Source: an uncultured Eubacteriales bacterium (GTDB lineage: Bacteria; Bacillota_A; Clostridia; Oscillospirales; Oscillospiraceae). Taken from it: a stretch of 25,989 nt of DNA. The notes beneath the pieces were generated by a model. That model did no database searches. It saw only the letters and a list, made by a program, of their open reading frames with translations, and was not told the DNA's origin. The stretch spans positions 1-25,989 of the forward strand of contig CATIYU010000138.1 of NCBI GenBank assembly GCA_949739085.1. The letters run 5' to 3'. This document shows, piece after piece, positions 1-6,806 of this stretch. A program made the position numbers and the translations under genes. Every line of letters begins with the position of its first letter. The first letter of the stretch is position 1.

Positions 1-923
1 ACGGCGGCTACGCCATCGGCGCTTTCAATGTCAACAACATGGAAATCGTTCAGGGCATTACGGAGGCCGCAAAGGAGGTCAACGCCCCCCTGATCCTCCA
101 GGTCTCCAAGGGCGCCAGGGCCTACGCAAACCACACCTACCTGGTCAAACTGGTTGAGGCCGCCATCATCGAGACCGGCCTGCCGATCTGCCTGCATTTG
201 GACCACGGCGACAGCTTTGAGACCTGCAAGAGCTGCATTGACGGCGGATTTACCTCCGTTATGATTGACGCGTCCTCTAAGCCCTTTGAGGAAAATATCG
301 AAATCACCAAGAAGGTGGTGGAGTATGCCCACGACCATGGCGTGGTGGTGGAGGCTGAGCTAGGTGCTCTGGCCGGTATTGAGGACGAAGTCCAGGTCTC
401 CGCCGAGGAGTCCCACTACACCCGCCCCGAAGAGGTGGAGGAGTTCGTCTCCAAGACTGGCTGCGACTCCCTGGCCATTGCCATTGGCACCTCCCACGGC
501 GCTTACAAGTTCACCGCTGCCCAGTGCACCCGCAACGAGAAGGGCGAGCTGGTGCCCCCGCCCCTGCGCTTCGACATTCTGGATGAGGTGGTCAAGCGCC
601 TGCCCGGCTTCCCCATAGTGCTCCATGGCTCCTCCTCCGTGCCCCAGAGCTACGTGAAGATGATTAACGCCAACGGCGGCAAAATGCCCGACGCCGTTGG
701 GATCCCTGAGGAGCAGCTCCGCCAGGCCGCCCGCTCCGCTGTCTGCAAAATTAATATTGACTCTGACCTACGCCTGGCCATGACCGGAACTATTCGCCAG
801 TTCTTCAGCGAACATCCCGACAAGTTTGACCCCCGGGAGTACCTGAAACCCGCTCGTGCCAATATCAAGGAGCTGGTCAAGCACAAGCTCATTAACGTTC
901 TGGGCTGCGACGGTAAAGCGTGA
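1..923 (+). CDS. fba: Class II fructose-bisphosphate aldolase, 5'-truncated by window edge
   Basis: Cleaves fructose-1,6-bisphosphate to glyceraldehyde-3-phosphate and dihydroxyacetone phosphate in cytoplasmic glycolysis/gluconeogenesis, using a divalent metal. The reading frame is open from base 3 (GGYAIGAFNVNN, the usual N-terminal motif of the family), so only about 15-20 residues are missing and the internal ATG at 39 is not the true start. Visible family motifs are CLHLDHGD (metal-binding histidine and catalytic aspartate), VEAELGALAG, AIGTSHGAYKF (second metal histidine), VLHGSSSVP (third metal histidine/phosphate loop) and CKINIDSDLR near the C-terminus. Length and order match complete class II aldolases, with no frameshift. 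A hairpin at 948-980 follows the stop. Function is secure; whether the preferred substrate is fructose- or tagatose-bisphosphate cannot be settled by eye. Confidence 0.95.
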   Translation, partial: GGYAIGAFNVNNMEIVQGITEAAKEVNAPLILQVSKGARAYANHTYLVKLVEAAIIETGLPICLHLDHGDSFETCKSCIDGGFTSVMIDASSKPFEENIEITKKVVEYAHDHGVVVEAELGALAGIEDEVQVSAEESHYTRPEEVEEFVSKTGCDSLAIAIGTSHGAYKFTAAQCTRNEKGELVPPPLRFDILDEVVKRLPGFPIVLHGSSSVPQSYVKMINANGGKMPDAVGIPEEQLRQAARSAVCKINIDSDLRLAMTGTIRQFFSEHPDKFDPREYLKPARANIKELVKHKLINVLGCDGKA

Positions 924-947
924 CGCCATAGCATGTTTCTTTGTATC

Positions 948-980
948 AATCCCGGGCTGTCCTGTAGGCAGTCCGGGATT
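948..980 (+). terminator. Hairpin after aldolase gene, probable terminator
   Basis: Twelve-base-pair stem (AATCCCGGGCTG with CAGTCCGGGATT, one G-U pair) and a 9-nt loop, 25 nt after the aldolase stop. The following run of T residues is poor, so termination may be partial. Confidence 0.55.
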
Positions 981-1008
981 CTGTAAACTGCCCTAGGGAG
1001 GGAGACTC

Positions 1009-1308
1009 ATGGAAAAATGGCTGTATGTGATGATGATTGAAAAGACCAAATCATACAATAAACTTACCAAAGCAGCTGTGGAACGGCATGTTGCCAACCT
1101 GAAGAGCTTGGATGAAAGCGGACACATAGCGCTTGCCGGTGTTTTTAAGGGGTATCCCGGCGTCGCCGGAATGTACATACTGAAGGCTGAAAGCTACGAG
1201 GCCGCCGATGCGCTCTGTAAGCGGGAGCCACTGGTTCTGGAGGGGTTCGCTACCTATAAGCTGAAAGCCCTGCAAGTCGCAGACAAGGAAAACAACTACC
1301 TGCTCTAA
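1009..1308 (+). CDS. YciI-like family protein (99 aa)
   Basis: Small cytoplasmic protein with the look of the YciI/YCII-related ferredoxin-like fold. It begins with a hydrophobic strand (KWLYVMMIEK), followed by the family-like segment RHVANLKSLDESGHIALAGVF (histidine then helix then G-x-I-A-x-A-G) and a C-terminal stretch that resembles the second strand-helix unit (AADALCKREPLVLEGFATYKL). Family members are small alpha-beta barrel dimers, and the biochemical role of most is unknown. The start is supported by GGGAGGGAG six bases upstream of the ATG. It lies between two hairpins (948-980 and 1321-1354) and probably forms its own transcript or is read through from the aldolase; I see no convincing promoter in the gap. 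No catalytic claim is made. Confidence 0.75.
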   Translation: MEKWLYVMMIEKTKSYNKLTKAAVERHVANLKSLDESGHIALAGVFKGYPGVAGMYILKAESYEAADALCKREPLVLEGFATYKLKALQVADKENNYLL

Positions 1309-1320
1309 TGTTCCCTGATA

Positions 1321-1354
1321 CAGCAGTCCGCCGCCGCCAGCGGCAGGGCTGCTG
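1321..1354 (+). terminator. Intrinsic terminator after the YciI-like gene
   Basis: CAGCAG(T)CC pairs with GG(G)CTGCTG, and an inner GCCGC/GCGGC stem is separated by one bulged A. The hairpin is followed by TTTAACTTTTT. It isolates the upstream gene from the zinc operon promoter that starts 24 nt later. Confidence 0.75.
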
Positions 1355-1377
1355 TTTAACTTTTTCTCAGTAACCTC

Positions 1378-1405
1378 TTGACAAATTCCCGATTCTGTGT
1401 ATAAT
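1378..1405 (+). promoter_or_regulatory. Sigma-A promoter of the zinc resistance operon
   Basis: Perfect TTGACA at 1378-1383 and perfect TATAAT at 1400-1405, with a 16-bp spacer. The predicted transcription start falls inside the palindromic operator at 1408-1433, so bound repressor would block initiation. Confidence 0.9.
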
Positions 1406-1407
1406 CA

Positions 1408-1433
1408 AATACATGAGCAATTGCTCATGTATT
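1408..1433 (+). promoter_or_regulatory. Palindromic ArsR/SmtB-type operator
   Basis: A perfect 26-bp palindrome centred between 1420 and 1421, with half-site AATACATGAGCAA. The core TGAGCA-N2-TGCTCA follows the TGAnCA-N2-TGnTCA pattern known for SmtB/CzrA/ArsR-family operators. It begins three bases after the -10 box and precedes the repressor gene, which indicates autoregulation. Confidence 0.88.
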
Positions 1434-1466
1434 CATGTATTTAGACCATTAGAAGGAGGTCTGGGG

Positions 1467-1838
1467 ATGAACAGGGAACCGGTGGAGGTCTGTGAGGTTA
1501 GTGTCATCCATGAGGACGTGCTGGCCAGAGTCAAGGCGAAAATGCCGGACGAGGAGCCTGTCTACGAGGTGTCAGAGCTCTTTAAGGTGTTCGGGGACTC
1601 CACCCGGGCGAGAATTATCTGCGCACTGAACATTGAGGAGATGTGCGTGTGCGACCTGGCCGCACTGCTAAACATGAGCCAGAGTGCTATCAGTCACCAG
1701 CTGCGGCTGCTGAAGGTGTCCAGAATTGTCAAGAGCAGAAAGCAGGGAAGAGTGGTCTACTACTCCCTGGACGACGGACATATTGGACAGATTTTTGCCA
1801 TGGCATTTGACCATGTGATGGAAGAAATGGAGGGGTGA
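1467..1838 (+). CDS. ArsR/SmtB-family zinc/cadmium-responsive repressor (123 aa)
   Basis: Metal-sensing winged-helix repressor of the operon it heads. The start at 1467 follows AGAAGGAGGT with 6-nt spacing; an upstream in-frame ATG at 1413 lies inside the operator and has no ribosome binding site. Residues 35-100 form the winged helix, with recognition helix SQSAISHQLRLL (71-82). Two metal signatures are present. One is MCVCDL (C60, C62), as in CadC/ArsR alpha-3 sites, with another cysteine at residue 9. The other is D103-x-H105-x10-H116-x2-E119, which matches the alpha-5 zinc site of SmtB/CzrA exactly. The ATPase gene starts 3 bp after its stop. Zinc, cadmium or lead is therefore the likely inducer; which site is regulatory cannot be read from sequence. 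Confidence 0.93.
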   Translation: MNREPVEVCEVSVIHEDVLARVKAKMPDEEPVYEVSELFKVFGDSTRARIICALNIEEMCVCDLAALLNMSQSAISHQLRLLKVSRIVKSRKQGRVVYYSLDDGHIGQIFAMAFDHVMEEMEG

Positions 1839-1841
1839 GAG

Positions 1842-3938
1842 ATGGAAGAGACCAAGAAGAACCGCGCCGCTGGGGATTCCTGCACGCACCACAGTCACGG
1901 GGAGCATGAGCACTGTCACGACCATGAGCACCATAAGCATCATGGACACGATGAACATTGCTGTGGCCATGAACATCACGGGCACGATGAGCATTGCTGC
2001 GGCCATGAGCATCATGAGCACGGACACTGCGAGTGCGGGCATGACCACGGCTGTGGATGCGGCCACGACCACAACCATGAGGACCCCGCCGAGGCCAGAA
2101 AGGAGCTTATTACCTTGGCCGCCGGAACAGTGCTGCTGGCGGCAGGGCTGCTGTTGCGGGTGCTCCTGCCAGGGACGCCCTTGGCCGGGACAGCTGTGCT
2201 GATTGCTGCGTTTCTGGTAGTTGCGGCGGAGATCGCCATACAGGCGGTGAACAATATACGCCGGGGAGATGTCTTTGGAGAGAACTTCCTCATGACCATT
2301 GCCGGAATCGGTGCGGTATGCATCGGGGAAATTCCAGAGGGCGTGCTGGTCTTCCTGCTGTACCGCTTGGGCGAGTATTTACAGACAAAGGCCGTCTCCT
2401 CCTCCAGGAAGTCTATCTCCGCGCTGCTGGACGTGCGGCCTGACAGGGCGAACCTGCTGGAGAACGGTCAGACCAGGGAGGTGGACGCAAAGGATGTAGC
2501 GGTAGGACAGATCATCCTGGTGCGAGCGGGGGAGAAGGCGCCCCTGGACGGCGTAGTGGTCTCGGGGAGCTCCCAGCTGGACACCGCAGCGCTGACTGGC
2601 GAATCTATGCCCAGAGAGGTTGGGCCGGGGCAGACGGTTCTAGCCGGGTGCATCAACCTCAGCGGCGCACTGGAGCTGCGAGTGGAGAAATCCTTCGGGG
2701 AGTCTACCGCCAGCAAAATCCTGGAGATGGTGGAGCATGCCTCCGAGAAAAAAGCCGCCAGCGAGAAGTTCATTACCCGGTTTGCCCGGGTATACACCCC
2801 ACTTGTGTGTCTGGCGGCTGTGGTGGTAGCGGTGCTGCCGCCCCTGGTGGGGCTGATGAGCTGGAGTCAGTCCCTATACAGCGCACTATGCTTTTTGGCG
2901 ATATCCTGCCCCTGCGCGTTGGTGATCTCTGTGCCCCTCAGTTTCTTTGCCGGTATCGGCAGGGCTTCCAGAGAGGGGATTCTAGTCAAGGGCGGCAACC
3001 ACCTGGAGACCTTGGCCAAAGCGGAGATTGTGGCCTTTGATAAAACTGGCACCCTGACTGTAGGGAAGTTCTCCGTATCCAAGTGCATACCAGCGGAGGG
3101 CGTTTCCCAGGAAAAGCTCCTGGAGCTGGCAGCTCTGGCGGAGAGCCGGTCCACACACCCCATCGCCCATTCTATTCTGGCGGCAGCAGGGGCCGTGGCA
3201 GTGGAATCCGTGACCAGTTCCCAGGAGGAGGCGGGGCACGGCGTGACTGTCACCGCCAGTGGTCAGCAGATTGTTGCTGGTAAGGCAAAATACTTGTCAG
3301 ATATTGGGATTTCTGTTCCGCAAGTTGAAATCGGAGCCTCTACAGCAGTGTACGTGGCTCTGGACGGCGTATACCAAGGGGCTGTGCTGCTTCGGGATGT
3401 CCCAAAGCCGGACGCCAAGGCCGCCATCGCCCAGCTCAAGGAGTTGGGTGTGCGCAAGACCGCTATGCTCTCCGGAGACACCCGGCAGGCAGCGGAGGAG
3501 ACCGGTCGGGAATTGGGCCTAGACGCCGCCGTGGGGCAGCTTCTGCCAGAGGATAAGCTGCGGGAGCTGGAAAATCTGCGGAGCAGCTTGAGCGGGAAAG
3601 GAAAGCTCCTCTACGCCGGGGACGGCATCAACGATACGCCGGTGCTGGCCGCCGCAGACGCCGGTATCGCCATGGGTGGACTGGGTGCCGATGCCGCCAT
3701 CGAGACCGCCGACGTCATTATCATGGGCGATGAGCCGGGAAAAATTGCCGGCGGCATCCGCATCGCCCGGAGAACAGCCAGAATCGCCACGGAAAATATC
3801 GTCTTCTCTATTGCGGTAAAGCTTCTGGTGATGCTCCTGTCCGTCTTCGGACTGGTGGAGCTGTGGGCAGCTGTGTTCGCCGACGTGGGTGTGTGTATGA
3901 TTTGCGTGCTCAACACCCTCAGAATCAACCGCAGATAG
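1842..3938 (+). CDS. zntA: P1B-type zinc/cadmium-exporting ATPase with His-rich N-terminus
   Basis: Membrane pump exporting Zn2+/Cd2+/Pb2+ at the expense of ATP. The 698-residue protein has the usual order: TM segments from about residue 90, actuator motif TGE (252-254), metal-site CPC in a TM helix (356-358), phosphorylated D400 in DKTGTLT, the SRSTHPIAHSI nucleotide-domain segment, and GDGIND (593-598). CPC with DKTGTLT places it in the P1B-2 group, and the SmtB/CadC-type repressor next door agrees. Instead of an HMA domain (GMTCxxC), residues 16-80 are mostly His, Cys, Asp and Glu, with a tandem 12-residue unit (HHGHDEHCCGHE). The start ATG follows GAGGGGTGAG. It is co-transcribed with the repressor. 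The gene symbol is by family resemblance; cadA is equally defensible. Confidence 0.93.
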   Translation: MEETKKNRAAGDSCTHHSHGEHEHCHDHEHHKHHGHDEHCCGHEHHGHDEHCCGHEHHEHGHCECGHDHGCGCGHDHNHEDPAEARKELITLAAGTVLLAAGLLLRVLLPGTPLAGTAVLIAAFLVVAAEIAIQAVNNIRRGDVFGENFLMTIAGIGAVCIGEIPEGVLVFLLYRLGEYLQTKAVSSSRKSISALLDVRPDRANLLENGQTREVDAKDVAVGQIILVRAGEKAPLDGVVVSGSSQLDTAALTGESMPREVGPGQTVLAGCINLSGALELRVEKSFGESTASKILEMVEHASEKKAASEKFITRFARVYTPLVCLAAVVVAVLPPLVGLMSWSQSLYSALCFLAISCPCALVISVPLSFFAGIGRASREGILVKGGNHLETLAKAEIVAFDKTGTLTVGKFSVSKCIPAEGVSQEKLLELAALAESRSTHPIAHSILAAAGAVAVESVTSSQEEAGHGVTVTASGQQIVAGKAKYLSDIGISVPQVEIGASTAVYVALDGVYQGAVLLRDVPKPDAKAAIAQLKELGVRKTAMLSGDTRQAAEETGRELGLDAAVGQLLPEDKLRELENLRSSLSGKGKLLYAGDGINDTPVLAAADAGIAMGGLGADAAIETADVIIMGDEPGKIAGGIRIARRTARIATENIVFSIAVKLLVMLLSVFGLVELWAAVFADVGVCMICVLNTLRINRR
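1947..2018 (+). repeat. 36-bp tandem repeat encoding His/Cys-rich metal-binding units
   Basis: Two near-identical 36-bp units (approximate boundaries), each encoding HHGHDEHCCGHE, followed by a diverged third (HHEHGHCECGHD). The repeat lies in the N-terminal tail of the zinc ATPase and could vary in copy number. Confidence 0.7.
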
Positions 3939-3952
3939 TTTGGCGCGCCATT

Positions 3953-3985
3953 CACCCCCTCCGCATATACTGTGCGGAAGGGGTG
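3953..3985 (+). terminator. Terminator-like hairpin that also contains the next gene's ribosome binding site
   Basis: A 13-position stem with one mismatch (CACCCCCTCCGCA with TGCGGAAGGGGTG), a 7-nt loop and trailing ATTTCTTTT. It sits 15 nt after the ATPase stop and looks like an intrinsic terminator. Its 3' arm is the GGAAGGGG Shine-Dalgarno of the amidase gene, which starts 8 nt later. Confidence 0.65.
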
Positions 3986-3992
3986 ATTTCTT

Positions 3993-4511
3993 TTGGAGCA
4001 GTTTTTAAATCTTATGCCATATGACCGGCAGGCGGCGGTCCAATACGCCCACCAATGGGCCTACGGCAGAAATCCCGCGTTCTACGACTATGAGTGCATT
4101 GGAGGGGACTGTACCAATTTTGCCTCCCAATGCGTCTACGCCGGAAGTGGTGTGATGAATTTCACTCGGGAGTTCGGCTGGTACTACATCAACGCCAACG
4201 ACAAGGCCCCAGCGTGGACTGGGGTGGAGTTCTTCTACAACTTTATGACCAGAACAGCCTCTACTGTGGGACCTGTGGCTGTAGACGCCTCTATCAGTCA
4301 GATCCTGCCCGGAGACGTGGTGCAGCTGTCCTTCTCCGGCGAAGCCTGGAACCATGCGCCGGTAGTGGTGAAGCTGCTGCGGACCCCGGCCCTCCAGCCA
4401 GCGGACGTCCTCATCGCCGCCCACAGCTATGATTCCGACAACAGGCCCCTGAGCTCCTACGACTATATGGGCATTCGGTTCCTGCACTTTACTGGCGTTA
4501 GAAAGGGCTAG
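3993..4511 (+). CDS. Putative amidase-domain protein (Amidase_6 type, 172 aa)
   Basis: Resembles the putative amidase domain common in Clostridia and Bacilli, a papain/NlpC-like cysteine hydrolase family thought to act on peptides or cell wall. Visible features are YDRQAAVQYAHQWAYGRN near the N-terminus, GGDCTNFASQCVYAG with probable nucleophile C40, a WNHAPVVVK segment offering a histidine, and AAHSYDSDNRPLSSYDY near the C-terminus. No signal peptide or membrane helix is seen, so it would act inside the cell or mother cell unless exported otherwise. The TTG at 3993 is preferred because GGAAGGGGTG lies 7 nt upstream; an in-frame ATG at 4014 has a poorly spaced site. It follows the zinc ATPase but is separated by the hairpin that masks its ribosome binding site. 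Substrate unknown. Confidence 0.75.
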   Translation: MEQFLNLMPYDRQAAVQYAHQWAYGRNPAFYDYECIGGDCTNFASQCVYAGSGVMNFTREFGWYYINANDKAPAWTGVEFFYNFMTRTASTVGPVAVDASISQILPGDVVQLSFSGEAWNHAPVVVKLLRTPALQPADVLIAAHSYDSDNRPLSSYDYMGIRFLHFTGVRKG

Positions 4512-4609
4512 GTCAGGTCCAGAGGGACAAGGGCGCTCCGCAGGCATATGCCCAGCAGCGACGGCTCTTGTACCGTCTGCGGCGGGAATGGTCCGCTTAT
4601 GTATGGCCT

Positions 4610-4635
4610 GCGCCGGGATAGATGCCTCCCGGCGC
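4610..4635 (-). terminator. Hairpin downstream of the 77-residue minus-strand gene
   Basis: A perfect 8-bp GCGCCGGG/CCCGGCGC stem with a 10-nt loop, 7 nt past the minus-strand stop codon. There is no T-run on either strand, so it is a weak terminator or an mRNA 3'-end stabiliser. The remaining 4512-4609 stretch holds nothing I can recognise. Confidence 0.4.
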
Positions 4636-4641
4636 GGCGGT

Positions 4642-4875
4642 TTACAGCTCGCTGAAGGTGTAGCGGTACTTCCGGCCACCCTCTAGAAGGGCCTCGATAA
4701 TCTCTACGCCGTTCCGCTCTGTGGCCAGGTACTCCACCGAACGCTCCCGCATATATTGCTCCTGCACATACCGGGCGGGATCCTCCAGCCGTAGCTCCAG
4801 AATTTCCCGGTTGTCAGGAAGCTGGACGCCATTACATGGGATAAAGGTTTCCTTGATAACTTCGTAGGTTTTCAT
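4642..4875 (-). CDS. Small protein of unknown function (77 aa)
   Basis: I do not recognise this protein. It is short, charged and soluble-looking, with no signal peptide, membrane helix or cysteine cluster (one Cys, in IPCNGVQLP). It is rich in Glu and Arg, and the middle (ILELRLEDPARYVQEQYMRE) would form an amphipathic helix. The coding call rests on a good ribosome binding site (GAAGGGAGA seven bases before the ATG on the minus strand), an uninterrupted frame that fills the space between the amidase and the divergent ABC-F leader, and a hairpin just after the stop. No partner is implied by its neighbours, which lie on the opposite strand. Confidence 0.65.
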   Translation of the reverse strand: MKTYEVIKETFIPCNGVQLPDNREILELRLEDPARYVQEQYMRERSVEYLATERNGVEIIEALLEGGRKYRYTFSEL

Positions 4876-4955
4876 GATTTTTCTCCCTTCTTCCGTCTGT
4901 TTGGACGATTTACCTTATCCTACGCCAATTTGCAGAATATTATACAGGCGAGCCT

Positions 4956-4972
4956 TGTAACAGAACTGTAAC
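4956..4972 (+). promoter_or_regulatory. TGTAAC direct repeat upstream of the ABC-F promoter
   Basis: TGTAAC occurs at 4956-4961 and 4967-4972, an 11-bp period that places both copies on one face of the helix just before the -35 box. This layout is typical of OmpR-family response-regulator sites, but no such regulator is in the window, so the role is a guess. Confidence 0.3.
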
Positions 4973-5001
4973 TGGACTTTTCCAAGGAAATTTGCTATAC
5001 T
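4973..5001 (+). promoter_or_regulatory. Extended -10 promoter of the ABC-F leader
   Basis: TGGACT at 4973-4978, a 17-bp spacer, and TGC-TATACT with the -10 at 4996-5001. The extended -10 TG dinucleotide at 4993-4994 compensates for the modest -35. Transcription would start near 5008 and give a leader of about 235 nt. Confidence 0.7.
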
Positions 5002-5030
5002 GAACCCAATTAATAGGAAAGGGTGAAAAA

Positions 5031-5042
5031 ATGATCGGCTGA
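5031..5042 (+). CDS. Three-codon upstream ORF (Met-Ile-Gly-stop) in the ABC-F leader
   Basis: ATG-ATC-GGC-TGA preceded by GGAAAGGGTG at correct spacing, about 23 nt into the predicted transcript. Minimal upstream ORFs of this kind are known or proposed sensors in ribosome-mediated attenuation of ABC-F resistance genes: a drug-stalled ribosome here would change folding of the downstream leader. Translation is inferred only from the ribosome binding site and position. Confidence 0.5.
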   Translation: MIG

Positions 5043-5105
5043 TTTGATTTTCGTGTTACAGGATGTTTCCGGAGGCGTGCGCGTTGGCGGGCGTCTGGTT
5101 CCTGT

Positions 5106-5210
5106 TGCCGAAAGTCAGAGGATGCCAGGTCGTTTTTGCCGCTGTATGCTGCTTCGGTGCGCCCTGTCGCGTTTTCCACTGCTTTCGGTGCGTCCGGAAG
5201 CAGTTTTTTT
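5106..5210 (+). promoter_or_regulatory. Transcription attenuator (antiterminator/terminator) of the ABC-F gene
   Basis: The intrinsic terminator is CTGCTTTCGG (5179-5188), loop TGCGT, CCGGAAGCAG (5194-5203), then seven T residues (5204-5210). It ends 33 nt before the ABC-F start codon, so unrelieved transcription would stop before the gene. An upstream segment TGCCGAAAG (5106-5114) can pair with CTTTCGGTG (5182-5190), the terminator's 5' arm, giving a plausible antiterminator. A near-copy of the 5' arm (CTGCTTCGG, about 5149-5157) could instead pair with the 3' arm. The terminator is read directly; the switch is inference. Confidence 0.75.
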
Positions 5211-5243
5211 GCTGCCGCAAGGCGGCGGAAGGGAGGACGGCGT

Positions 5244-6806
5244 ATGCTTCAAATTAAAAACCTTACTTTGGTCCACAGGAAGGACCTGCGGACGCTGGTG
5301 GAGGATTTTTCTTTCGTATTAAATAGCGGCGACAAGGCCGTGGTGATCGGGGAGGAGGGAAACGGCAAATCCACCATCCTGAAATGGATTTATGATCCCC
5401 CTCTGGTAGAGCCCTACTGCCAGTGGAGCGGAGAAAAGGCGGGCGAGGCTGGGACAATGGGGTATCTGGCCCAGGACATCCCGGCGGAAGAGAAAGAGAT
5501 GAGCGTTTACGAATTTTGTAACTCGTCTCCGCATTTCCTGGATCTGACACCAAAGGAGCTGGGGGAGATTGCCAGACAGCTGCGGTTCCCGGCAGAGGAG
5601 TTTTTCAGCGACAGGCCAGTAGGGACGCTCTCTGGTGGGGAGCAGATAAAATTGCAGCTGGGACGGCTGCTGTTCGCCCGGCCAGAGACATTGCTGTTGG
5701 ACGAGCCCTCCAGTGACTTGGATTTGGAGACCCTGCGGTGGTTGGAGAAGTTCATCCAGGACTATAAAGGGATTATCCTTTACATCTCCCATGATGAGGC
5801 ACTGATTGAGAACACCGCTAACCTGGTGCTCCACATTGAGCATCCCAGGGAGGGAAAACCGCCTAGATGCGGGGCGTTCCGGCTGGACTACCGAACCTAC
5901 GTCCAACGGCGGGACGCCGGTATCGCGGACCAAACCCGTCAGGCTAGAAAAGAGCAGGATGAGTACGACAAAAAAATGGAGCGCTACCGCCGGATTCAGC
6001 AGAGCGTGGAGCACGCACAAAACGCGGTCTCCCGGCAGGACCCTAGTACGGGACGCCTGCTGAAAAAGAAAATGCACGCCGTGCAGTCCCTGGGGCGGCG
6101 GTTTGAGCGGGAGGCGGAAGGTATGACTCAGCTGCCGGAGGTGGAAATGGCAGCCTTCCTGCGGTTCCCTCAGGAGGCGCGGCTGCCGTCAGGGAAGGTG
6201 GTGCTGGACCTGCGGCTGGAGGAACTACGGGCCGGAGGGAGGCTGCTGGCAAGGAATATCCGTCTGCGGGCGATGGGTGGTGAAAAAATCGGTATTCTGG
6301 GGCCAAACGGGTCGGGAAAGACCACTCTTCTGCGGTGTGTCCAGGCAGAACTGCTGCCCCGCCGGGATATCCATGCCGCCTATATGTCCCAGGACTATGC
6401 CGAAACTCTGCCGCTGGATTTGACGCCTGTGCAGTACTTGGCACCTCAGGGGGACACGGCCTCAGAGACCAAGGCCAGAACTTTTTTAGGAAGTATCCGC
6501 TATGCCAGGGAGGAGATGACCCACTCCATCCGGGAGCTATCTGGCGGACAGAAGGCTAAGTTATTGTTGACCCGGATGATGCTGGACAGCGTGAATGTGC
6601 TGATTCTGGATGAGCCAACCAGGAATTTTTCCCCTATTTCCGGGCCCCGGGTGCGGCAGGCACTCTCAGAGTTTGGCGGGACGGTTATCAGCGTATCCCA
6701 CGACCGAAAGTTTCTGGCGGAAGTGTGTGACAAGTTGTTTCGCTTTACAGAGAAAGGACTTATTTCCGTGGACCGGGAAGAGCTGAAGGAGGAGTTGAAT
6801 ATATGA
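5244..6806 (+). CDS. ABC-F family ATPase, probable ribosome-protection antibiotic resistance protein (520 aa)
   Basis: Soluble twin-ATPase of the ABC-F class, lacking membrane segments. Resistance-type members bind the ribosomal E site and displace drugs such as lincosamides, pleuromutilins or streptogramins. Domain 1 has Walker A GEEGNGKST (36-44), signature LSGGEQ (129-134) and LLLDEPSSDLD (D153). Domain 2 has GPNGSGKTT (353-361), LSGGQ (432-436) and ILDEPTRNFSP (D456). The Arg/Lys/Gln-rich stretch between them is the interdomain linker that contacts P-site tRNA and the drug site. The start at 5244 (MLQIKNLTL) has GGAAGGGAGGA upstream; upstream in-frame ATGs fall inside the leader hairpin. 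The 235-nt attenuator leader argues for drug-inducible resistance rather than housekeeping. Drug range cannot be told from sequence. Confidence 0.9.
   Translation: MLQIKNLTLVHRKDLRTLVEDFSFVLNSGDKAVVIGEEGNGKSTILKWIYDPPLVEPYCQWSGEKAGEAGTMGYLAQDIPAEEKEMSVYEFCNSSPHFLDLTPKELGEIARQLRFPAEEFFSDRPVGTLSGGEQIKLQLGRLLFARPETLLLDEPSSDLDLETLRWLEKFIQDYKGIILYISHDEALIENTANLVLHIEHPREGKPPRCGAFRLDYRTYVQRRDAGIADQTRQARKEQDEYDKKMERYRRIQQSVEHAQNAVSRQDPSTGRLLKKKMHAVQSLGRRFEREAEGMTQLPEVEMAAFLRFPQEARLPSGKVVLDLRLEELRAGGRLLARNIRLRAMGGEKIGILGPNGSGKTTLLRCVQAELLPRRDIHAAYMSQDYAETLPLDLTPVQYLAPQGDTASETKARTFLGSIRYAREEMTHSIRELSGGQKAKLLLTRMMLDSVNVLILDEPTRNFSPISGPRVRQALSEFGGTVISVSHDRKFLAEVCDKLFRFTEKGLISVDREELKEELNI

Noticed and set aside
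1413..1466. Starting the zinc repressor at ATG 1413
   Set aside because: That ATG lies inside the operator and close to the predicted transcription start, with no ribosome binding site; 1467 has one.
1887..2081. A CRISPR or satellite array, suggested by repeated GAGCAT/CATGA units
   Set aside because: The repeats keep the reading frame and encode a His/Cys metal-binding tail; there are no spacers.
5136..5243. Extending the ABC-F protein to an upstream ATG at 5136
   Set aside because: The extra 36 residues would be encoded by the terminator stem; the ATG at 5244 has the ribosome binding site and the normal family N-terminus.
5063..5257. A 64-codon Cys/Phe-rich plus-strand frame in the ABC-F leader
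   Set aside because: No ribosome binding site, runs through the terminator hairpin and ABC-F ribosome binding site; best explained as untranslated leader.
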